Source of the DNA: Aldehydirespirator sp963667505
GTDB lineage: Bacteria; Actinomycetota; Acidimicrobiia; Acidimicrobiales; Aldehydirespiratoraceae
Assembly: GCA_963667505.2 (NCBI GenBank)
Contig: OY763490.2
Coordinates: 682,001 to 746,000 of the forward strand
Direction: 5' to 3'
Length of the DNA stretch: 64,000 nucleotides
Shown: one piece after another, positions 24,858 through 32,059 of the stretch
Numbering within the stretch: the first letter of the stretch is position 1
Layout of the letters: every line of letters begins with the position of its first letter
Notes under the pieces: generated by a model
The model's input: only the letters and a program-made list of their open reading frames with translations
Databases searched by the model: none
Told to the model about the DNA's origin: nothing
Made by a program: the position numbers and the translations under genes

Positions 24858-26072
24858 ATGGCTCTTTCCGATCATGCGATCACAGATTCGAGGCCCGGCG
24901 CGGACGCATCCGACCGGTTCGGGGCCGACGTTAGGACGTTCGCCGGCCTGGGCCTGCGCGACGAGATCGTCGTCGCCTTGGCGGCGCGCGGCATCACCAG
25001 CCCGTTCCCGGTCCAGGCGCTGACGATTCCCGACGCGCTCGCCGGCCGCGACGTGTGCGGCAAGGCCAAGACCGGGTCGGGCAAAACGCTGGCCTTCGGG
25101 CTGCCCGTCCTTCAGCTGATGCCCCGAGCCGAGCCGCCCGCGCCCACCGGCCTTGTACTGGCCCCGACCCGCGAGCTGGCCAGCCAGATCTGCGACGAGC
25201 TGGACGCACCGGCGGTCGCGGTGCGTCGCAGGGTGCTGGCCGTGTACGGCGGCGCTCCCATCGACAAGCAGATATCCCAGCTTCGCCGCGGCGTCGATCT
25301 GGCCGTGGCGACGCCGGGCCGGATGATCGACCTGATCGAACGGGGCGCGGTGAACGTTGGCGCGGTCCGCCATGTGGTGGTGGACGAGGCCGACCGCATG
25401 GCCGACATGGGGTTCCTGCCCCAGGTGGAGTGGATTCTGCGCAACGCCCGGCCGGGCCATCAGACGCTGCTGTTCTCGGCCACACTCGACGGCGCCGTCG
25501 ATTCTCTCATCCGCCGGTATCAGACCGATCCGGTGATGCACGCCGTGGCCCCCCGCGAGGTGACCGTCGCGGAGATGACCCACCGCTTCGTCGGCGTCCA
25601 CCGGCTCGACAAGGTGAAGGTGGCCGCGGCCATCTCCGACTCGGTCCGGCGCACGCTCATGTTCACCCGCACCAAGGCCTCAGCCGACCGCCTGGCCCGC
25701 GATCTGCGCCGCGAGGGCGTGAAGGCTTCGCCGATACACGGCGACCTGCGACAGACGGCCCGCGAGAAGTCCCTGCGACAGTTCATGATCGGCGAACTGC
25801 CGGTGTTGGTCGCCACCGACGTCGCGGCCCGGGGCATACACGTCGACGACGTGGACGTGGTCATCCAGTACGACCCGCCGGCTGATCACAAGGCCTACCT
25901 GCACCGGGCGGGCCGCACCGCGCGGGCGGGCGAGTCCGGCGTGGTGGTGACCCTGTCGCTGTGGGACGAAGAGCTCGTGGTCAAGCGGATCCAGCGCCGT
26001 CTCGACCTCGACGAGCCGATCGTCGAAATGTTCTCCAACGACGCCCGGCTCCGCGACCTGGTTCGCGGCTGA
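24858..26072 (+). CDS. DEAD-box ATP-dependent RNA helicase
   Basis: A 404-residue helicase core with motifs in order: Q motif region ITSPFPVQALTIPDAL, motif I AKTGSGKT (near 75), Ia APTRELASQI, Ib ATPGRM, II VVDEADRM, III FSATL, then in domain 2 LMFTRTKASADRLA, IV-V VATDVAARGIHVDDV and VI HRAGRTARAG. It lacks the long basic tail of RhlE- or DeaD-type proteins. Role: ATP-driven unwinding in ribosome assembly or RNA turnover. The start is ATG 24858 behind a TAGCCT box, with no ribosome-binding site. The open frame upstream overlaps add and is ignored. Confidence 0.94.
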   Translation: MALSDHAITDSRPGADASDRFGADVRTFAGLGLRDEIVVALAARGITSPFPVQALTIPDALAGRDVCGKAKTGSGKTLAFGLPVLQLMPRAEPPAPTGLVLAPTRELASQICDELDAPAVAVRRRVLAVYGGAPIDKQISQLRRGVDLAVATPGRMIDLIERGAVNVGAVRHVVVDEADRMADMGFLPQVEWILRNARPGHQTLLFSATLDGAVDSLIRRYQTDPVMHAVAPREVTVAEMTHRFVGVHRLDKVKVAAAISDSVRRTLMFTRTKASADRLARDLRREGVKASPIHGDLRQTAREKSLRQFMIGELPVLVATDVAARGIHVDDVDVVIQYDPPADHKAYLHRAGRTARAGESGVVVTLSLWDEELVVKRIQRRLDLDEPIVEMFSNDARLRDLVRG

Positions 26073-26108
26073 GTCCGCGGCCTGGTTCGCGGCTGAGTCC
26101 GCGGCCTG
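26055..26108 (+). repeat. Duplicated 3' end of the helicase gene
   Basis: CCTGGTTCGCGGCTGAGTCC, the last codons plus the stop of the helicase gene, is repeated in tandem directly after the stop. It is one of several gene-end duplications in the window. Confidence 0.75.
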
Positions 26109-26215
26109 CGCCGGGCCAGGCTGGACTCGCCGCTGCGGGGTCGCTCTGGGCGGCGGGCACGCCCTCGTTCGGTTACCGATCGGGGCGGTGGCGCGATTCG
26201 ACCGCCGTGAGCCCA

Positions 26216-26221
26216 TAGACT
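26216..26221 (+). promoter_or_regulatory. -10 box of the metX riboswitch transcript
   Basis: TAGACT lies about 7 bases before the expected start of the riboswitch RNA. No clear -35 box is seen at standard spacing. Confidence 0.45.
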
Positions 26222-26228
26222 CAGCGTC

Positions 26229-26340
26229 GACCTAACGGTCGTGACATCACGAGCGGTTCGGCCCTAGGGCCGGACCCGGCAACCTGGGACGGACACCCAA
26301 GGTGCCATCCCGTCCACCGACGGGGATGTGGCGTCAGCCC
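26229..26340 (+). ncRNA. SAM riboswitch (SAM-I clan) controlling metX
   Basis: The aptamer has the SAM-I clan core: CCCGGCAACC at 26275-26284 and AAGGTGCCA at 26299-26307. P1 pairs TGACATCAC (26242-26250) with GTGGCGTCA (26328-26336). P2 is a 9-bp stem (GGTTCGGCC with GGCCGGACC) capped by CTAG. P3 pairs CTGGG with CCCAAG. P4 is CCCGTC-CACC-GACGGG. The motif lies upstream of a methionine biosynthesis operon, the usual target. P2 looks simpler than the kink-turned P2 of classic SAM-I, so a SAM-IV or SAM-I/IV type is possible. SAM binding would reduce metX expression. Confidence 0.85.
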
Positions 26341-26424
26341 CGCTGTCGCAACGAAGTGTCCTAGGGGGAGACCCCTTGCACCACTGGCCCTTGAGTGTCC
26401 GGCCCGCCAGCAGGCACAGACTCC

Positions 26425-26442
26425 CGCCGGGGCGTCCCGGCG
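26425..26442 (+). promoter_or_regulatory. Hairpin in the riboswitch expression platform
   Basis: A perfect 7-bp stem CGCCGGG-GCGT-CCCGGCG lies 18 bases before the AGGAG ribosome-binding site of metX (26461-26465). No U-tract follows, so control of translation start is more likely than transcription termination. Another small hairpin (AGGGG-GAGA-CCCCT) lies near 26364. Confidence 0.45.
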
Positions 26443-26470
26443 TCGTGCCGTCAGAGCCTCAGGAGCAGCA

Positions 26471-28120
26471 TTGACCGCCGGCCACCATGTTGAGCCCCAC
26501 ACAACGCCCGGCTCGGACCGCTCGCGTGCTGTGCAAGCCTCGGGCTCGGACCGCTCGCGTGCTGTGCAAGCCTCGGGCTCGGACCGCTCGCGTGCTGTGC
26601 AAGCCTCGGGCTCGGACCGCTCGCGTGCTGTGCAAGCCTCGGGCTCGGACCGCTCGCGTGCTGTGCAAGCCTCGGGCTCGGACCGCTCGCGTGCTGTGCA
26701 AGCCTCGGGCTCGGACCGCTCGCGTGCTGTGCAAGCCTCGGGCTCGGACCGCTCGCGTGCTGTGCAAGCCTCGGGCTCGGACCGCTCGCGTGCTGTGCAA
26801 GCCTCGGGCTCGGACCGCTCGCGTGCTGTGCAAGCCTCGGGCTCGGACCGCTCGCGTGCTGTGCAAGCCTCGGGCTCGGACCGCTCGCGTGCTGTGCAAG
26901 CCTCGGGCTCGGACCGCTCGCGTGCTGTGCCCGTGCCTGAGCGGGTTGGGCCGAGTGGGCGCTTCCCAGCCGGTCTGCCCGTGACTGGGGCCTGGCAGCC
27001 GGGCGATCCCGCCGGCGACCGCCGCTTCGTCGAAGTGACCGGCGAGCGCCCGTTCGCTCTGGAGCGGGGCGGACGCCTCGCCGATGTCCGGGTCGCCTAC
27101 GAGACGTGGGGGGAGCTCGATCCCGAGCGGTCCAACGCGGTGCTGGTGTGCCACGCCCTCACCGGCGACTCCCACGCGGCGGGCGACTCCGGTCCGTCGC
27201 ATCCCACCCCAGGATGGTGGAACGACATGATCGGGCCGGGTCGGGCCATCGACACCGACCGCTACTTCGTGGTGTGCAGCAACGTGCTGGGCGGGTGCCA
27301 GGGCACCACCGGCCCCGCCGACGTCGATCCCGTCACCGGGCGCCGCTACGGGCCCGACTTCCCGCTGGTGACCGTCCGCGACATGGTGCGGGTGCAGGCC
27401 CTCTTGGCCGACAGGCTCGGCATCGGCCGCTGGCTGGCCGTGGTCGGCGGCTCGATGGGCGGAATGCAGGTGCTGGAGTGGGCGGCCATGTTCCCTCGCC
27501 GGGTGCGGTCGATCCTGCCTCTGGCCACCTGTGCCGCGGCCAGCGCCCTGCAGATCGCCTGGAGCGCGGTCGGCCGGCTCGCGGTGGCGACCGACCCGAA
27601 CTGGCATGGCGGGCACTACTACGACCGGGCCGAGGGGCCTTGGATGGGGCTGGCGACAGCACGCGAGATCGCCCAGGTGACCTACCGCTCGGGCGAGTCG
27701 TTCGAGCGGCGGTTTGGGCGCACGCTCTTCGACCCTCTCGGCGCCTTCGACCTCTGGGGCCGCTTCCAGATGGAGACCTATCTCGACCATCACGGCCAGA
27801 AGCTGGTGCGCCGATTCGACGCCAACTCCTACGTGGTGCTCAACCGCTCGATGGATCTCCACGACCTGGGCCGCGGCCGTGGCGGCCCGGCCGCCGCGCT
27901 GGCCCGCATCCGGGTGCCGGTGCTCACCGCGTCCATCACCAGCGACCGGCTCTATGAGCCGTACCAGCAGCACGAGATCCACCACACGATCAACGCCGCG
28001 GGCGGCGACTGCCGGCTCGTCACGATCGAGAGCGACGAAGGCCACGACGGTTTCCTGATCGAGCACGAGATGCTGCAGGGGCCCGTCAGCGGCTTCCTCG
28101 ACGAGGTCTCGGATGGCTGA
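26471..28120 (+). CDS. metX: Homoserine O-acetyltransferase with an 11-residue repeat extension
   Basis: From about residue 165 onward the protein is a complete MetX: RVAYETWGELDPERSNAV, CHALTGDSHAAG, the nucleophile Ser in GGSMGGMQVLEWA (near 330), the acid in SITSDRLYEPYQQ and the His in SDEGHDGFLIE. It acetylates homoserine in methionine synthesis. AGGAG precedes TTG 26471 by 5 bases, so translation should begin there and include twelve copies of GSDRSRAVQAS plus a partial one before the enzyme. The total of 549 residues compares with about 370 for the family. A later start cannot be excluded. It overlaps the next gene by 8 bases. Confidence 0.93.
   Translation: MTAGHHVEPHTTPGSDRSRAVQASGSDRSRAVQASGSDRSRAVQASGSDRSRAVQASGSDRSRAVQASGSDRSRAVQASGSDRSRAVQASGSDRSRAVQASGSDRSRAVQASGSDRSRAVQASGSDRSRAVQASGSDRSRAVQASGSDRSRAVPVPERVGPSGRFPAGLPVTGAWQPGDPAGDRRFVEVTGERPFALERGGRLADVRVAYETWGELDPERSNAVLVCHALTGDSHAAGDSGPSHPTPGWWNDMIGPGRAIDTDRYFVVCSNVLGGCQGTTGPADVDPVTGRRYGPDFPLVTVRDMVRVQALLADRLGIGRWLAVVGGSMGGMQVLEWAAMFPRRVRSILPLATCAAASALQIAWSAVGRLAVATDPNWHGGHYYDRAEGPWMGLATAREIAQVTYRSGESFERRFGRTLFDPLGAFDLWGRFQMETYLDHHGQKLVRRFDANSYVVLNRSMDLHDLGRGRGGPAAALARIRVPVLTASITSDRLYEPYQQHEIHHTINAAGGDCRLVTIESDEGHDGFLIEHEMLQGPVSGFLDEVSDG
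26510..26930 (+). repeat. Twelve perfect 33-bp tandem repeats inside metX
   Basis: A 33-base unit beginning GGCTCGGACCGCTCG occurs 12 times without a single difference at 26510-26905, then a 25-base partial copy to 26930. The unit length keeps the metX frame open and encodes GSDRSRAVQAS each time. Identity between all copies indicates very recent expansion. The array is contiguous, without spacers, so it is not a CRISPR. Confidence 0.97.
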
Positions 28121-29426
28121 TCCTGAGAGCCCCTACGGCCGCGCCGCCGCCGGTTCGGGCGAGTCTGCGCCCGGCCGCGCCGCTGGCTCGGGCGCTGCTG
28201 GCTCGGGTAGTGCTGGCCCGGGTGCTGCTGGCTCGGGCGAGTCGGCGTCCGGCCGCGGCTGCGGCATCGGCGGGCTGCACGCCCAGACCCGCGCCATCCG
28301 GGCCGGGCGGGCCGACAACCAGGACGCGCTGGCCCCGATCCTGTGGGCCACGTCCACCTTCACTGCCGACAGCGTCTCGCAGGCCCACCAGTTGGCGACC
28401 GACACCCATTCGAGCCGCTACTACACCCGCTACGGCAACCCGGGCGTGCGGGCCTTCGAAGATGCCATCGCCGACCTTGAAGGCACCGAGTCGGCTCGGG
28501 CGTTCGCTTCGGGCATGGGCGCGCTGAGCGCCATCGTGCTGGGGCTGTGCTCGTCCGGCGACCACATAGTGGCCCAGCGCCAGATCTACTCCGGCACCCA
28601 GCTGCTGCTGCAGACGGCGTGTCCCCGTTTCGGCATCGACGTCACCTTCGTGGACGGCACCGAGCCTGGAGCCTTCGCCGAGGCGGTGATCGGCGGTCGC
28701 ACTGTGCTGGTCATCGCCGAGACGCCCGCCAACCCCAAACTCGACGTGGTCGACCTGGCCGAGGTGGGCGCCATCGCCGGGCCGGTCACGGTGGTGGACT
28801 CGACCTTCGCCACGCCGCTGGGCCAACAGCCGACGTCCTATGGCGTCGACCTGGTGGTGCACTCCGCCACCAAGGCCATCGCCGGACACAACGACGCCAC
28901 CATCGGGGTCGTGGCTGGCAGCGAGGAGCTGCTGGGCTGGCTGTGGGGGTACGCGGTGCTCCACGGCGCGGCGGCCTCGCCCTTCGACTCGTTCAACGCT
29001 CTGCGGGGCCTGCGCACTCTCGCCGTGCGCCTGCGCCAGCAGACGGCCACGGCCTCGGCGCTGGCCGCGGCGCTGGAAGGACATCCCGCGGTGGAGGCGG
29101 TCCACTATCCGGGCCTCGCGTCCCATCCCCAGCATCACTTGGTGCAGCAGCAGATGCAGGGCCCCGGCGGGCTGGTCGCCTTCGACTTGCGGGGCGGCAT
29201 CGAAGCGGGCCGGGCATTCCTGGAGGGAGTCAGAGTCGTGCAGATGGCGACCTCTTTGGGCGGACCCGAGAGCCTGGCTGTCCATCCGGCGTCGACCACC
29301 CATGTGAGCCTGCTGCCCGAGGAGCTCGAGGCGGCCGGGATCGGCGGCGGCACGATCCGGTTCTCCGCCGGCCTGGAGCACACCGACGACGTGGTGGCCG
29401 ACGTCGTGGGCGCTCTCGACACTTGA
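28113..29426 (+). CDS. PLP-dependent trans-sulfuration enzyme (MetB/MetZ type)
   Basis: A 437-residue Cys/Met-metabolism PLP enzyme. The cofactor lysine is in HSATKAIAGHND near residue 254; RYYTRYGNPGVRAFEDAIADLE, FASGMGALSAIV and SLGGPESLAVHPASTTH are family blocks. With metX it would convert activated homoserine to homocysteine or cystathionine. Whether it uses sulfide or cysteine cannot be decided from sequence. The first 50 residues are a Gly/Ser/Ala repeat region (GSGAAGSGSAGPGAAGSGES) not found in the family. ATG 28113 overlaps the metX end, so the two are one riboswitch-controlled operon. Confidence 0.9.
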   Translation: MADPESPYGRAAAGSGESAPGRAAGSGAAGSGSAGPGAAGSGESASGRGCGIGGLHAQTRAIRAGRADNQDALAPILWATSTFTADSVSQAHQLATDTHSSRYYTRYGNPGVRAFEDAIADLEGTESARAFASGMGALSAIVLGLCSSGDHIVAQRQIYSGTQLLLQTACPRFGIDVTFVDGTEPGAFAEAVIGGRTVLVIAETPANPKLDVVDLAEVGAIAGPVTVVDSTFATPLGQQPTSYGVDLVVHSATKAIAGHNDATIGVVAGSEELLGWLWGYAVLHGAAASPFDSFNALRGLRTLAVRLRQQTATASALAAALEGHPAVEAVHYPGLASHPQHHLVQQQMQGPGGLVAFDLRGGIEAGRAFLEGVRVVQMATSLGGPESLAVHPASTTHVSLLPEELEAAGIGGGTIRFSAGLEHTDDVVADVVGALDT

Positions 29427-29433
29427 CCGTTTG

Positions 29434-29991
29434 ATGTTCAGGGCAAACCGCCAAGTACCCCCGGCGAACCGCCAATCGAGGCGGCTTGAGCGCCCCGCCC
29501 GGACGGTAGCGTCGGAGTCGGTGGGTTTGAGCCGTAGCTGGAGTGTCGGCACGCCGATCTTGCAACGGGCGATCAGCAACGCCTCTGCGATAGTGCGTCG
29601 GAGCCGCAGTCGGGACACCGCGGTCCTGGCGGCCACGATGTTGTGCCTCACGATGGCTTTGCCGCTGGCGCTACCGGGCACCATCGCGGCGCAGGACCCG
29701 TCTGCGGTTGGGGGATCCGGGGTTGGTGTCCCGTCTGCGGTTGGGGATTCGACCGTCGCTCAGAGCGACGAGGACACGGATCTCAGCGAGGGGACAGAGC
29801 GGCGTCTGGTGGAGCGTCAGAGCAGTGAGCGGGTGGACGGCGTGGTCATCGCCCTGTTCGCGATCGCGGGCGGGATGTCCGTGATGCTCGCGGCGTTCCT
29901 GTGGCACACGAGCCCCCGTCGTCGTCTGCGCCTTGCCCGGGCCCGCTCGCAGGAGCGTGATACCGAAGACGACGATGAAGGCGTGGTCTAG
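29434..29991 (+). CDS. Hypothetical membrane protein
   Basis: A 185-residue protein of unknown family. A basic N-terminal stretch leads to a hydrophobic segment ending in ALPLALPGTIAAQ (about residues 66-90), which could be a late signal peptide or anchor. A short repeat (GVGVPSAVGDSTVAQSDED) follows, then a second hydrophobic segment VIALFAIAGGMSVMLAAFLW (about 135-155) and an arginine-rich then acidic tail. The N-terminal start is uncertain: TTG 29431, ATG 29434 or a later GTG near 29521 are possible. It lies 7 bases after the trans-sulfuration gene but shows no functional link to it. Confidence 0.5.
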   Translation: MFRANRQVPPANRQSRRLERPARTVASESVGLSRSWSVGTPILQRAISNASAIVRRSRSRDTAVLAATMLCLTMALPLALPGTIAAQDPSAVGGSGVGVPSAVGDSTVAQSDEDTDLSEGTERRLVERQSSERVDGVVIALFAIAGGMSVMLAAFLWHTSPRRRLRLARARSQERDTEDDDEGVV

Positions 29992-29994
29992 ATT

Positions 29995-30228
29995 GTGTCC
30001 GTGCCCGACGAGTTCGACCCTGGTGCCATGATCGAGCGCTTCAGCGAGCGGGCCGCGGGGGTGAAGCGGCGCAATCTGCCGCCGGTGGCCGGTGACGAGC
30101 GGCGCAACTTCCTCGAGCAGGCACGGGTGGACTTCCAGGACTTCGCCATGATCGCCGCAGCCGAAGCGTCACTCGAGGACGGCATCCTGCATCTGAAGAT
30201 CGACCTGCGCCCGCCTCAGAGTTCCTGA
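29995..30228 (+). CDS. Small conserved-looking hypothetical protein
   Basis: A 77-residue soluble protein with charged helical composition: DEFDPGAMIERFSERAAGVKRR, then RRNFLEQARVDFQDFAMIAAAEASLEDGILHLKIDLRPP. The dense, balanced charge pattern and compact size argue for a real gene. Starts TTG 29995, GTG 29998 or GTG 30001 are all possible. It follows the membrane protein gene closely and precedes a tRNA gene. Function unknown. Confidence 0.6.
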   Translation: MSVPDEFDPGAMIERFSERAAGVKRRNLPPVAGDERRNFLEQARVDFQDFAMIAAAEASLEDGILHLKIDLRPPQSS

Positions 30229-30278
30229 CGGCGAGGCCGCCGTCGGCGCGGTCTCGGTGCGAGCGTGCGGTTCGGCGC

Positions 30279-30284
30279 TAGGAT
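30279..30284 (+). promoter_or_regulatory. -10 box of tRNA-Gly
   Basis: TAGGAT lies 11 bases before the tRNA 5' end. The same TANNNT arrangement precedes the other tRNA genes (TACGCT at 33916, TATCCT at 36731, TATCGT at 47116). Confidence 0.55.
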
Positions 30285-30295
30285 CGTCGCTCCCC

Positions 30296-30368
30296 GCGGA
30301 CGTAGCTCAGTTGGTAGAGCGCAACCTTGCCAAGGTTGAGGTCGCCGGTTCGAAGCCGGTCGTCCGCT
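30296..30368 (+). tRNA. tRNA-Gly (anticodon GCC)
   Basis: A 73-base cloverleaf. The acceptor stem pairs GCGGACG with CGTCCGC, the D arm is AGCTCAGTTGGTAGAGC, the anticodon stem-loop is CAACCTTGCCAAGGTTG with GCC in the loop, and the T arm is GCCGGTTCGAAGCCGGT. CCA is not encoded. Confidence 0.95.
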
Positions 30369-30371
30369 CTG

Positions 30372-30945
30372 ATGGGTGATGGGGGAGCTGTCGGAGTGCG
30401 CTCTCTCGCCGGGCTTGGTGTCGAGCTGTTCCTGCTCGGCGACTACTGGCGGCCGGACTGCGATGAGCGCACCGAGACCGGCTGGCTGGTCCACCGGGCC
30501 AAGGACCAGGCCGACGCAGCGGCAGCCGACGAGTTGGCTGGCCGCTTCACGGCCTTGGCGGGGCGCCTGCCCGACACGCCCGACGGCGCCCCGCGCCTGC
30601 TGGTGCCGGTCCCGTCCACACCGTCGCTGGACCGCGGGGACGGCCGGCCGCCTCTGGCCGAGAGGTTGGCCGAGTCGCTGGCCGCGGCGGGGGCGGGAGA
30701 GTTCCGGCCGCACCTCGTGGTCAAGGACAACGCCACGCCGCGTCTGCGCCACGTCGATCCCGAACGCCGGGCCGTGGTGGCGGCCGCAGCCGGATACCGG
30801 GCTGGCGGGGCGGCGGCAGGGGTCACATCGTGGTGGTGGACGACGTGGTCCGGACGCTGAGGGCGGTCGCAGCCTGCCTGCACGACGCGGGCGCGGCCTC
30901 GGTGACCGCGGCAGCAGCAGTCCGCACCAGGCTCCGCTGGTGTGC
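30372..30945 (+). pseudogene. ComF-like phosphoribosyltransferase, frameshifted and truncated
   Basis: The first frame (ATG 30372) encodes VELFLLGDYWRPDCDERTETGWLV and continues to about 30830. A one-base shift in GGCAGGGGTCAC then moves to another frame, which gives the PRPP-binding motif HIVVVDDVVRTLRAVAACL. The whole resembles a ComF-like phosphoribosyltransferase. The 3' end runs into insertion-sequence DNA at about 30940. It starts directly after tRNA-Gly. Confidence 0.6.
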
Positions 30946-32045
30946 TGGATTAGTTCCTCGCGATTATGTGTGGCGCTGTCGTCCGATGGGAGGCGACGAT
31001 GGGCGCGCGGCGCGGACGGCCGACGGTGGCGGTGGAGTTGAGCGGCGGCGAGCGCGCTGAGCGGTGGGCGCGGCGGCCGGTCGCAGCTGCGGTGTCGGAT
31101 CGTGCTGGCCGCGGCCGAGGGCCGCCACAACAATGAGATCGGGCGGCGGCCATGCGGCGACGGTGCAAGTGGCGGCGCGGCTGAGCGGCGTCTCGACGGG
31201 CTGGCCGACGACCCTCGGCCGGGCCCGCCGCGCAAGATCACCGACGCGGTGATCGAGGACGTGTTGGTGCGCACGCTCGAGACCGCCCCGCGGGACGCGA
31301 CGCACTGGTCGACGCGGTCGATGGCCGCGGCTGCGGGGGTTTCGCAGACCGCGGTGAGCCAGATATGGCGCGCGTTCGCTCAAGTCTGGTGGAGGAGTTC
31401 AAGGTGTCGCCGGACCCGCAGTTCGTCGACAAGGTCCGCGACGTCGTCGGACTGTACTTGAACCCGCCTGAGGCCGCGGTGGTGCTATGCGTGGACGAGA
31501 AGACCGGCATCCAGGCCCTCGACCGCACAGCGCCGATCCTGCCGCTGTTGCCGGGCACACCCCAGCGGCGCAGCCACGACTACCGCCGCTGCGGCACCAC
31601 CGACCTGTTCGCAGCCCTCGACGCCGCCTCGGGCAAAGTCATAGCGTCGATGACCGCCCGCCACCGCTCAGAGGAGTTCCGCAGGTTCCTGAACCAGATC
31701 GACAAAGAAGTCCCCGACGGCCTCGACATCCACATCGTGCTCGACAACGTCTCCACCCACAAGACCCCCGCCGTCAAGCGCTGGCTGGTGCGCCACCCCG
31801 CTTCAAGCTGCACTTCACACCCACCTACGCCAGCTGGATGAACCTAGTCGAGCGCTGGTTCTCCGAGCTCACCACCAAACAGATCCGCCGCGGAACCCAC
31901 CGCTCCGTCACAGAACTCAGGGACTCCATCAACGAATGGACCGACAACTGGAACCAGAACCCCCGCCCCTTCACCTGGCACAAGACCGCCGACCAGATCT
32001 TCGACACCATGGGCATATATGCAACAAATTCCCCACTCAGGACAC
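30940..32045 (+). mobile_element. IS630-family insertion sequence, degenerate
   Basis: Bounds are set by short similar ends: GTGTGCTGG at the left (30940) and, reverse-complemented, GTGTCCTGAG at the right (ending 32045). Between them lie the pieces of an IS630-type transposase. A TA dinucleotide flanks the right end, as expected for the family; the left flank is not clean, so the left edge is approximate. Confidence 0.65.
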
Positions 32046-32059
32046 TAGGAGAGTGTTGA
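30999..32059 (+). pseudogene. IS630-type transposase, several frameshifts
   Basis: Fragments in at least three frames line up with one IS630 transposase: an N-terminal helix-turn-helix part (LAAAEGRHNNEI, then RRLDGLADDPRPGPPRK and AAAAGVSQTAVSQIWRAF), the first catalytic Asp in VVLCVDEKTGIQALDRT, the second in IHIVLDNVSTHKTP and the Glu in YASWMNLVERWFSELT. Frames change near 31130-31200, near 31385 and near 31800. The gene cannot make a functional protein as read. Confidence 0.8.

Noticed and set aside
26510..26930. Possible CRISPR array
   Set aside because: The 33-bp units are directly adjacent with no unique spacers, lie in a coding frame, and no cas genes are present in the window.
26459..28066. 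A 535-codon minus-strand frame opposite metX
   Set aside because: It is the complement of metX and its repeats. The plus frame has the riboswitch, ribosome site and full MetX motifs.
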